A stretch of DNA of 64,000 bases, taken from positions 257,983 to 321,982 of the forward strand of contig VXBA01003825.1 of the NCBI GenBank assembly GCA_013399895.1. Reading direction: 5' to 3'. The DNA is from Serilophus lunatus. Taxonomy: Eukaryota; Chordata; Aves; Passeriformes; Eurylaimidae. Shown piece by piece: positions 22,218 through 34,200 of the stretch (its first letter is position 1; each line of letters starts with the position of its first letter). The notes beneath the pieces were generated by a model. That model saw only the letters and a list, made by a program, of their open reading frames with translations, was not told the origin of the DNA and ran no database searches. Position numbers and translations under genes: made by a program.

Positions 22218-25200
22218 GTAAGTGCAGTAAGATTTGATAGTGGGGATTGGATTTCAAAGAAGTATTTTTATTTATGGAGGATGGTCTTCACTGGTTTTAA
22301 CATTAAATTGCACTGAACCTCAAAAAACATGACGCTGTCACATGTAAAACAGACCTATATAATTTCTGTTGGTGACCTGCAAGTCTTAACACTTGCCTGC
22401 ATTGTGCATAATGCATAAAATGCCATTCCACTGGTTGTTAATCCATAGTTCAGTTTCAAAGGTCTTCAGTTCTGTTTGTTTGCTGGGGAGAACGGGGGAG
22501 GGGAAGAAATGTTTATTCTTGGGTCTGTATTTGAAGACACTGTAGTGGTCTTTAGGCTTTTGAATTTAACAGTACCTTAAGTTCATTTATTTACTATCCC
22601 TTTCTTAAATGTGTGCTGTCAAGAATGACAATTTTTCGGTTTTTAATGAAATAAATACTACATATTGAAATATGTCTTAATTTTGAATAGAAAATATATA
22701 TTGCTTCTCAGAAAAACATGACAGAGTAGAGTAGAGTTTAATATTCACTTAAGAAGAACTATCAAACCATAAAAAGCATCTGAGTTATGAATAACAGTTA
22801 TGGACTGTAGTCTTTCTAGAGCTCTTTTGAGTGGGAACCTTGTAGCTACTCCATCTATTTCTCCAAGTGTTACACTGCAACCAATGACTTATGGAAATGT
22901 CAGTCCAGTGTCTACGTCAGGTGCCCTCACATCGTTTCAAGGAAGAAAGTAAGTTCTTTGTGTAAGTGTGACTAATACTGCTTGTAATGTACCCGTGGTG
23001 AAGCTTGTCTAATATCAACTACTTATGCAACTTGAGTTACATTAGAAATTGTAATACCGAGTACTTTTTTGTGCAACAGGGCATGTAAAGCATTTAGGTT
23101 TTTGGGAATCTCGGTGCTCATGAGTGACTTCCTGTACCAAGTTTTTCTCTTCCAACAGCTGTAGCTTTGGAGAACTGTGAATTGATTTATTATAATAGAT
23201 TGTAGTGTGCGTATGTGTGTGTGTAATTGACTATGAACAGGTTTGTGTCAACAAATATTCTTTTCCTGTTAAAGAGTGCACCCTCAAGATTTTGTGGGAA
23301 TTGTCATATTTTTCTGATGACATATTAGATGTTCTTCCTGATTTTCTTGCTTACATGATGCTTTAGTTTTCAAATAAAAAAATGTTAAATTCAAGCATAT
23401 GTAAGTTGTTTTTGTAAGCCTAGTTTTGCAAAATTTTAAAAAAACTAAACTGACCTGAATTTACATAACTTTCTTCTTCGCTTTAGTTACCACAGAAAGA
23501 AAGATTTCAGATTCATGTAGGGATTTATTTCATTTTAACTCTTTAGGAAAAAAACAGTTCTCTTTATCGTTCAGATATAGAAATTGGTATGTGTTTGTAA
23601 TAATTCTGTGAATCAGCTGATAGGGAGGAAGGTTTACGTCAGAGGTCCTCAAACTACGTCCCGCGGGCTGCGTACGGTACCGCCCGCCAGGGTCCTCAGT
23701 CCGGCCCGCCAGGGTCCTCAGTCCGCCCGCCAGGGTCCTCAGTCCGCCCACCGGTATTTACAGAACCCGTCTCGTCCCCGTGGGGCGGGCAGGCGGAGTG
23801 CGACCCTCGCCCCCGGGCTTCCCCGCGCTGCGACTGGCAGTGACAAATATGGAACCCAACACTGACCATCTCATTAGCCAAAAGCAGGCCCACAGTTCAC
23901 ATGGAAATATTATTTGGTTTTGTTGATTACAATTGTTCTTCACTTTAAATATTGCATTCTTTTTCCTGCTTTTTGGGCACTACTACAAATAAAATATGCG
24001 CAGTGTGCATAGAAATTCGTTCATTCTTTTCCAAACTATAGTCCGGCCCCCGACAGTGTCTGAGGGACAGTGAACCGGCCCCCTGTTTAAAAAGTTTGAG
24101 GACCCCTGGTTTACATAATCTGTCTTCAGAACTATTTCCTGTGTGCTATTTCTCTTCCAGATCTAACAGATGAAAAAATAAGTACAATAAAATATATGGT
24201 ACTAAGTTATAATTGAGTATGTAACTATCCCATGAGCTAAAGAAGTTCCTGGTTTCATGCTGCATCCATCTTTTCCTCTTGAGCAGCCTGTGTTACGGAA
24301 GGCTATGCCATGTTGGGAGATTTCTAATCAGCATAACCAAACCTGCCACGTGGGTTTCAGTTGGCAGGTTTGGTTTCAGAAAGTTGCCTTAAAGCTGCAT
24401 CAGTTCACTTCTAGGGTAGCTGTACTTCTGCAGTTGTGTGGTCTTATTTCCCATTTGAGGGTTTTTTCACATATCTTGGATGGGCATGCCTGTTCTGTAG
24501 AATACTTATTTTTAGTGCAATAGTTGCATCATAAACATTGATATTTGAACTTTGTAGAAATTGTCTTTTGATCATAGGTTGGAGTTCATGAACTAGAGGA
24601 ATTACACTCCCTCTCTCTCTCCCTCTCTCTCTAGGAGACAAAGGGAACAGAATATTCCATGTGGTGTCAAACGGCAGCGAGTTGATCCACAGAATTCTGA
24701 CACAACTGTAGTTAACCAAGCAGTGCCTTTACAAGAAGGACGTAGTAGACACTCCTTCCCAGGACCAATTTCAGTTCAGTCTCCACTGTTCCATGGATAT
24801 GGCTCTCCAGCTTTAACTAGATGTGTCCCTCCATTGCAAGATACCTTGTTTCCAGACTCCACAGAAACCAGGCTCCCTGTGGCCAAAGATGAGGTATTAA
24901 CGTTCTGTGCCTGCGCTGTACTTCTGCCTTCTGAGTAGGCAGAATCCAGAGGTGCTGTGGGAGACCATAGAATTTCTACAGGGGTTTTTGACAGTGTGAC
25001 AGAGTCTCTATTGTTGAGCTGTCTTTAGAAGAAGTATCAATAAATTTGGGTGCTGCTATGATTCTGTGTAACCTCTTTTCATGTGCTTGGGTTTGGAGCA
25101 TTTTGGGGCAGGTGAGGGAAGTCAGGGTGTTTGCTTGTGTTGTTTGGTTTCCCTATTAATGTCAGGAAGCCTACATGTCTAGTCCAGGAAGTAAAAACTG

Positions 25201-28200
25201 GAAGAATGGTCCGTTTCTTACATGATCTGAGGGGAGAAGAACCCTGTTTAAAAAAAAAAAAAACCACAAAAAAATACCGAAAGTCATAGTAATATGAGAG
25301 AAGTGTATTCTGAATAAATACAGTATTTGGCCTGTAAAAGTGTTCTCTGCCACTTTTCAAGCGGGCATAAAAGTTATGGCCATAGCTTTTCTGAAATATA
25401 GAAGAGATTGCCTTCTTTAGGTGGCCAGTTCAGTTTTGAACTCTTTGTTGTTTTAAATAAATAAAAAAATACCCATGTGGCTAATCAGTCTTGATACTTT
25501 ATCTGCATCCACATGGTGCAAGCTTTTTTTCATTAGTATAAATGTGAATACAGTATACAGCAGTGTTGTGAAATGAAAAGAGGTAATACCTCCTTTGAAC
25601 AAAGATCTGACTACTTTTTAATAGTTTGTGTGAGATAAAACAGAAAGCTAATTTAAATCAATTTTTTTTTAATATTTTCTTTCTATTAGTGTTAGGCAAG
25701 CTGTTGACATTAAAGGCATCAGAGGATGTCCTTGGTCTTTCACTACTTATTCCATGAGAGGCTGCAGATACTGCTGATGCAAAAGTTATTTTCAGGGGAT
25801 AGACATTTTATAACAAATTGAACAAATTTAAGTTTAAAATCTTAGCAGAAGTTTCTTCTGGGGACTTATTTAAGTGCTGTAAAACTGTAGACAATGGAGG
25901 AGGTCCTATGAAGTGATGCTGGTTTTTGCATTAATGAAACCTGAACCTTCTGTGTTTGTTGCATGTAGTTGCATCTCTGACAGGAAAGAATGTTCACTTC
26001 TTTGTATCTTTACTTTTTGGATATGTGTGTCCAGTTGAGCCAACAGGTTTTGGAGTTGTTTCAAGCATGTCGCCAACAGGCCTCTGATTTGAACAGAAAA
26101 GAGCTCTGCAGAACAGAACTCCAGAGAGAAATCCAGCTAATTTTTCCACGTATGTTTTGAATTTGATTACTTAATACCATCTTGAATGGTCTTCAGGTTC
26201 CTGGTTCTTCCTTCCTCTCACAGTGTTATATGTCGCATCTTGTTTATTTTCTGTTATTCTTCTATGGCAGAGAGCAGACTTTATTTGGTTGGGTCCTCAC
26301 TGAATGGGTTTGGCACTCGTAGCAGCGATGGTGATTTGTGCCTGGTGGTTAAAGAAGAACCAGTAAGTAATTTAAAACAGTGTCTGCCATTTGTGTGTGT
26401 CATTAAAAGGCTGTATTCTGAAATGATAAACAAATGGTCAGATCCTTTTGATTTAAGAATGTATTTTTGCACTCATAGTAGCTATGAACTATGTGCCCAG
26501 TAATGTTGCAGATGTAAATTCAACCCTATAAACCCAACAAAACTTTAAAAAATAAGCTTTGCCTTCAATTCATATGTGAAAAAATGCAACAAAGCAGAAG
26601 TAAATGCCTAGAATGAGGAAGAAAACTCTTTGTTTAGAGAACACTTAACTTATTTTTGAATCAGAAACAACTTTCAGTAAGTCAGATGTTTTTGTCATTA
26701 CTTAGATTCATGGCTAGCAGTTTTAGTGATCAGGCATAAGAAGAAATTTGATAGGAAAAATACCTTAAACAGTTCTAATGTTAGAAAATATGGGTAGTAT
26801 TTAGCTTGAGAGAAAGGAAGTAACAAAAAAGAAATCTAAATAGAGTATAATCTTGAATGAACTGAGGCATAATTTAAAGGGAAGGTGAGTACATTTTTGT
26901 ATTAGTAGGTTTTTGTCTAGTTCCGTGATTTTTGAATGTCTGATAATTACTTTGCATATTGAATACGGATTGTTCTTTCTGACATTTGCTGTGATAAATG
27001 TGTATGTAGGCTAAAGAATGTGTTGTTGTCTTATTCTGATAATTATTTTCTTTTTAAAAGCAAAGCATTCTTATTTGGAACATTTGTATGAGTGATACCT
27101 ACTTTTTTCCTTAATATCTTATTTCAGGTGAATCAGAAGACTGAAGCAAGACGTATACTCAGCTCAGTCCAAAAACTCTTCAGTACTAAACTTAGTAAGT
27201 TCCTGGCTACAGTGAGGTGGTAAGATTATTGGCAGTTCTGGAAGAAGTATTGATGCATAGTTGCAACTGATGTGTGTAATTGTATGTTGTCTAGCTTCTA
27301 ATAACTGTTTGAAGAAAAGCTATAAATATTTAGTAATGTTACTTGGTGCTGATGATGGTCATTAGGAAAACATAATGGTTTTCTTGAAAACTAGTGGACT
27401 TAAATAATGGATAATACAGATGACTTTTGAATTGTGGAATGCAATGACAAGGGAGTAGATGTCCCTTTGGGAAAGCTCTGTTACTGAATTTTTACTACTT
27501 TTCTGGATTGCAGTGCCTTCCAGGGACAAATACTCTTTAGAATTTGTAAAAATCACATGTTACTCACAGTAGACTGTGAAGAATTGATTCTTTTTGGGGG
27601 CAGGGAGGTCTTGATACCAGTGAAAAAAACTACCTTAGGTGCCTAATGAAGAATTTACTAAGTGTTGACAGTACCAGCACATACGGACAAGTACTACCAA
27701 TTGACCTGTTTCACAAGTTGTTGTTTAGACTCCCTTGAGATGAAAAATTCACATGGGCAGTTCTTGATTTAAGTGTGAAAATCTCCTACTTCAAAGAGGC
27801 TTTTATATCATCCTTGGAATCACAAAAGACCCTAACATTTACTGATATCAGTGAACAAACCATAAATTTAAATGCAGTCTTCAAAATTTCTTCATTGGCA
27901 AGCGAGCATTAACAGCTCACTTGAAAGATTTGATAGATCCATTGCAGAACAGGCATCTGATACTTCATAGTTATTACTATTATATATTGATACATGCTTA
28001 AGGAGTCCAAAACTTAATCTAGGTTTTTCTGAGATGCAAGACTCTCCAGTGCTTTCTGAGAAGCACAGTGATAAAAGAGATGTGTTTTCAGGGGTCAGAA
28101 GGAGAACTTCGAAATGGTCAATTTTTTTCAAGAGGTCTCGTTTTGTGAGCTTTAGGCAAAATCACATTTGTTTACAAATAACAGAAAAATATGATGGTCA

Positions 28201-31200
28201 TATGAAGCTATTTGTTTGTGCTACTGCTCATTTTTTGATGTTTCCCTAATTCTCTATGATCTTGCAAGTACAAGCTTGATTTGGCCAGCTTTATTTAATC
28301 AAGATGTACTTTGGAAGTTAAGGCAGGAAACAGGGCTACTGATGTTGCCACTTCTGTCAGGTTCTCTTCTTTGTGTTACATAGACACCATAGATCATCTC
28401 TTTAGAATTTTGACATCACTTTGTCAATAATTCCTGTACCTAGCCATCTGTCCTTGTGTCTGTGTATGGATGTTGTGTGAATAGAACTGATAGAAGTTGT
28501 TTGAAAATGTTCACTATATTCAAAATGAAAAGGCTTTGGCGTATGGGTTTTTCCACTTAGATTTAGTTAATGTACAAGTAACTCAGCTATGCTAAAGTTC
28601 AGTACTTCTAAAACAAAGGGTGTCCTGGTTTCAGCTGAAAATGTTAATTTTCTTCTAAGTAGCCAGCACAGTGCTGTGGTTTGGATTTAGTATCGGAATA
28701 GTGTTGATAACACACTGAAGTTTTAGTTGTTGCTAAGTAGTGCTTACTGTAAATCAAGGACAGCTGACAACAAAAAATGTATGAAGCTGCTTCTGGATCA
28801 TTATTTTCAAATGATTGGCGCTGCCCTGTTAACATATATGATATATCCTATAGTTTTAAGGCAATCCCTATTTGACAATACTAGTTAAGTTTTTTTTTTC
28901 TGTAAAAGTAAGGCTACAGTGTATACTCAATAAGTATGTGAGCGGTCATAAAACTTACTCTGGCTTCACACAAGAGAATGGAAATAAACATAGTTTGGGC
29001 CAAACATGAAAACTAACCAAGTATGTGCCCAGAGGTAAGAGAAAAAACAAGAAGGAGAAAAGATAAGATGTTATGCAAAATTAAGTTCTTGCTCTGGTTT
29101 TTCAAAAGAGTTAAAGGACAGAAAGAATTGAGAAGATTTATGACATAGGTAAAGTTCTTGAGCTTTTTAATCTTCCTTCCAGATCATTTCAATTTTCTCT
29201 ATCTGTGCCTCTCCTAACATCTTCCTTTTGTGCTGTGTAGTGTTCTGTACACTGCAAAATAATGGCAATAAAAGTGTGATTCTCTGCTTATTTCACCTTA
29301 ATTTCATGATTAGTGAATGAAGAAGTATTTCAAGTGCCAATTAGATCAGTCTCTCACAATTTGTTTTAGGTAAATCATCTTCAGAACTTTTAAGTGCCAT
29401 GTCTTATCCTTAAGGTTAGATTAAACATGTTAAGATTAGTATTTCACTCGAGGTTTGGGAAGTGGATTCAAAATTTGCATAAACTCCATTTTATTTCAGT
29501 GGAACTGTTTTCCTTGCGTTCAGTTTTCTGGAATATATTTCCCACAGAAAAACCTTCTACTCTAATGTTCTACTTCCTTCTCTAATGTTTAGTGTGGTTT
29601 TCACCCGCTCTCCTAGATTTTTGCTGCAGTTGCTAAATGTTACTTAGTTTAGCACAACCTTTCTGAGAACACATTTATTTAATAAGTTATTATTTGTGGT
29701 TGAATCAGACAATATGACTTCGCTTTAAGGTATTTTATTAAGAACAGCATCTTCTATGAAATGTAATGGCATGTTTTTCTCCCTTTCAGCAAGCTACATT
29801 GAGCGACCTCAGCTGATTAGAGCAAAAGTGCCAATAGTGAAATTCAGGGATAAAGTCAGGCAAGTATTCTGCTTAACACAATTTTTTAGAGTTTATACTT
29901 GGGAAAGCACTGTATTCATGTTCTGTCCTTAGGAGTAAGTCCCACTGTCACGTGTGTTTATTTGTGCGGTGCGATAGTTGTATTCCAGGTTTGTACAGAC
30001 AGCAGCAGTGGCAGCCAGCTTACTTCCTTGATGGCCTGAAACACCTCCTGTGGTTAAGATGCTGTTTGGTTTCTGTGATGTGAGTTAGAAGCAGTATATC
30101 GCATGTTTCTATGGGATATTTGTACCTAGTGGGCTTCAGTTGATAAATGGTTTATTAGAGAAAACCAGTGGTGGGAAGAAAGATAGGTAATTTTACTTGC
30201 TGTGCAGATATAACTGTTGAGCTGCGTGAGGACTAATTCCCAGTATTAGCACTGTACAAACAACACTAAAACGAGCTTCAGTTTAGTGTGATGATGTTTG
30301 CTTGATTAAAAAGTTGTTGTTCATTTTAGTCGGTATGTTCTGTCTTTTAGGGAAATACTATCTGTTTAACAAAGTAGCATTGCATATTCCATTCTATTGC
30401 ATGTTCTATTAGGTAGCAATGTTATGGCCTTTGTTTAGAAGGGGGAAGCAATTGGAGAGAAGTGAATGTGTTGTACATTGATGTCTTCGTTGTATCTTCA
30501 TTATGAAAACACAAGAAAGAATAATTAGGATGGATGTACTAGGACAGAGAACAATTTATTTCTTATGGTGTGTGATGAAATTATTGGAGGAAAAAGTCCA
30601 TCAAAGCACTAAAATGTGTTGACAGTCTGAATAATGTTCAAATCTTCCTGTGGTTATTGCCTAGGTCTGCAAGACTGATGTGTATCAGCTTCATATAGTA
30701 ACACAGTGTTTCTAATATTTCAGAACCTTGTATCTGTCTCTTGAAAACAAATAAGCCTACTTCTCTGGCCACTCCTTACATTACTTTTTTTTTTTTTTTT
30801 AATCACAGAGCAGGTCTATCGGGACAGGAACATTGCCATGATAAAAATAAATACGTCAGGTTTACAATTTGAACTAATTAGATAATCCATTTAACCTTTT
30901 CTTTCATTTGATATTATATAACACTAGTTTAGATTTTCACTTAATACTATTTTTCTTCATTTACACCTAATCCCATATACTTATGTATATTTGTCTACCT
31001 TTTAAAAATTTGAATATTTTTTATCTAGTAACCTTCTCTTCTAACAGTACAGAAGTTATTTCTCCCATGCTTTCTTAGACTTATGTTTGTCAAGCTAAAA
31101 TTTGAGCTCTATGGCTTAGCTACATATGGCAATGTTAGATTTTCGCAAATACATGAAATGGTAAATGCCTGGTGCAAATATTGAAGATGTTATGGAATTA

Positions 31201-34200
31201 TAGCAAGGGGGGTTTTTCCCACTTTAAAATCAGAAAAAAAAAATTAAAAAGAAACCTTAAATATGGAAGTGATTGTGTGAGAAGATTGAAGCCTTTCTGT
31301 AGGTATTTATAAACCTACATAAAAATAGTAAAATAAAAAATAGTAAGTAATGATAATTATATCTTATATATAAGATATATATATTGTCTTATATACCTTA
31401 CAGACATGATTTAAAGAACTCTATTTCCTACTAAAGCAAAGTATAATCTTTTTATACTAGAAGCTGTACATTATATTTTTGCAGAGTAAAAACCATTACT
31501 GTTTACCCACCTGTTTCTTGTGCTGCTTATGTGGAAGAGGGGAGCAGTGAGGAATGATTTGGTTTGGGGTTTTTTTGTTTTTGTTTTGTTTTCTGTCTTT
31601 GCAGAAGAACAGATCTTTCTCTTACGTAACCTGTCTTCTTCACCCATGTGTTGTCATTTTATTTAACTGTGTGTCTCATTCTGATCTCTTACTGGCCTCT
31701 GTCTTTTGTAGGCTCATGTACACATGCATGCACACTCATTGATTTTTTCACAGAGGTCTTGAAAAATGCATTGGATATTCTGCACCCAGGGCACCACGTT
31801 TATTTTTGCCAAACATGACAAACTTCCTATGAAAGCTGGTTTTCTTGATGCCCAGCTGCTGGGAAAAGATGGTGGAATTCAGCGGGTGATATCTCTATCT
31901 GGAGGTGCACATTCTAATGTGTTACCAATGGTCCATATAGACCTAAAAACAGCTGTTTCCCACTTAGTTTGATTTAATGAATAAGAAAGCATTCAGTTTG
32001 TGATTTTTCTTGTTTTTCAATGCAAAAGTTGAGGGGTTTTTAGCACTTGAAGAGTTAGTACTTTACCCTTTTTGATTTTCTTTCTCAGGAAGTAATTCCA
32101 GTGCCAGCTCTCTTCCCAACAAGCATTTGATTTGTTAAAAAGATTTTTGTATTGTAGAGGATACAAAAACTTCCTGTTCTGCTGCATTTGATGTACAGCT
32201 GACTCTTTTCCTTTCCTTTACTGCTTTCAGTATAACTTGAGTCCCAATAGTACAAAATCTTTTTCACTTAACAAAACTGCAACACTTATTAAATGTGCAT
32301 AGTTAAGTACAAAATAACTGCAATAGAATTTGCTTCAATCAGCGTCTGGTAAATAGAAATCTTGGATTAACTAGATTCACACATGCCATCTGACATTTTG
32401 TTATTATATTTGTACATGCAACTTGTACTGGTGTTTATGCTTGTAAGTGGTAGTTAAAGCTTTTTTATTTCTTGCACTGTTATGTACTATATTCTTAAAC
32501 CATGTAAAAAGTCATGCTTGATGTTAATTGTGTTTGATTATATAGAATTTTTGATGAAAATAATGCTTTCATGTAGTTAAAGATGTGAAAAAACCTCTTG
32601 TAGGTCTCAAATTACCCAGTTTAATGGATTTCAGGTCCATGTACCCCTTGTACATTCAAGAAAATCAAATGCTGAATGATACTTACACATAAAAAATAAA
32701 TGTAGCTGTACATTGCAGGTAGCTCCTTCTTTGTCAATAATAGGCTCTTCTTGTTTCTGGTTAATGTTCCTGTGGTGTGCTGTAAATAAATCAGTTAGTG
32801 CTTGTTTGCTCTTAACAGAATGAAAGTTATCAAAACTATTTTATTGCCAGACATCCAGTGTTTACTTGTAATTGTTTTTTTATTTCAAAGTGCTGATTAT
32901 CTCTGTCATTACAGCAATTAGGCTCCTACCTTTTGACTTCTTTAGTTCACAGCATATCATGTAGTGCAAGTCTAGTTGGGACAAAGATTTGGTTCAAAAA
33001 ATAAATATGTTAGGTTGTTCTAAGGTCTAAATTGTATTTTTCATGTAAAACAACATTTACATTTTTATAACAATGGAACTCAAGTCTATAGGCAATTCAA
33101 GTGCTATAAACAAAACTGTAGAAGTCATAGCATTTAAAGCTCTGAAGAAGGCTTCTAGGGTTTTATATTAAAATTACATTTCTCCCTATCTGTCACTAAA
33201 TAGGTAATAAACATTAAGAAATTGAATACCATGATGCTTGATTCTTTTTCTTTTCTCCTCCAATAGCTATGTGGAGTTCGACTTGAATGTAAACAATGTT
33301 GTAGGGATAAGAAATACATTCCTTCTGAGAACCTATGCATTCAGTAAGTTTTTATTGCATTTTCTTACTTTATAGACTTTAGTTTTTGAATTTGTATTTT
33401 GGCATAGGTATACTATTAAAATTCAGTGTAGTGTGTTATGTTACTATATATAAAATTACCTATTTAGCTGCATGAGCATTAGAAGCTAAGTTCTTGTTGG
33501 TCATTCTAGATGTATGAGAAAACATAACAGCTAGATATGTTTTTAATTGAATTTTACAATATTCAGATGATAACAAAGATTCTTCATATTAAGGGCCGCT
33601 TATCTACTACAAGGGCTACTCCAAGTATTTGGCATCTAATAAGATCATTATAATAATGGAGTGGTATGGACAGTGGTATAATCTCCAGGTTTTTTTATTT
33701 CCTTACAGGCTGTGTGGCTAGTTGTGTCTGTATGCTGTTAGAGTCTTTTTTTGGAAAGCCCAAAATACTGCTTCAGTGTTTAACCCCAAAATCAAAGCTA
33801 GTTTGTGTCTCCTCAGGAATTTGCATGTTAGGGAGAGAGAGATGGTGAAACAGACTTATGAAAGGGAAATAATAAGAATAGCACTCTCAATGCTGAAGTA
33901 AGATTTTCCTATTTGACATCACAATGTCATTTGGCAGATAAGTACAATAGTAGTGTATCTCAGGCTATTCCTTCTAGGGCATTTTCATTATTTACCAACT
34001 TCTTCAGTTCTTGCATAAAGGAATTCCTTTCTCTTAAGGGTAGGCATTTGTCAATAGGACCTACCTTTATGAGTTAATTTTTACTGATATTTTAGTGTTC
34101 CATGTTCATGTTACTAGGAGAGTCTACAATTTGTCCTGGATCAGTTGGTTAACTGTGATTTCTTTGTGCATCCAGAAGGTTGTATGACTGGAGAACGATT

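Larger units (their letters stand above)
22949..24634 (+). other. TENT2 intron 3
   Basis: A 1686-bp intron carrying a hAT-type non-autonomous transposon at 23640-24108. It ends in a CT-rich microsatellite that serves as the polypyrimidine tract. Confidence 0.85.

Noticed and set aside
26186..26503. 105-codon frame covering exon 6 as a separate small gene
   Set aside because: The central part is TENT2 exon 6; the ends are intron 5 and intron 6 read through.
29860..29866. Use of the GT four bases downstream as donor for exon 8
   Set aside because: It would add four bases and throw exon 9 out of frame, losing the VEFDLNVNN catalytic segment. The GC donor keeps the family sequence.
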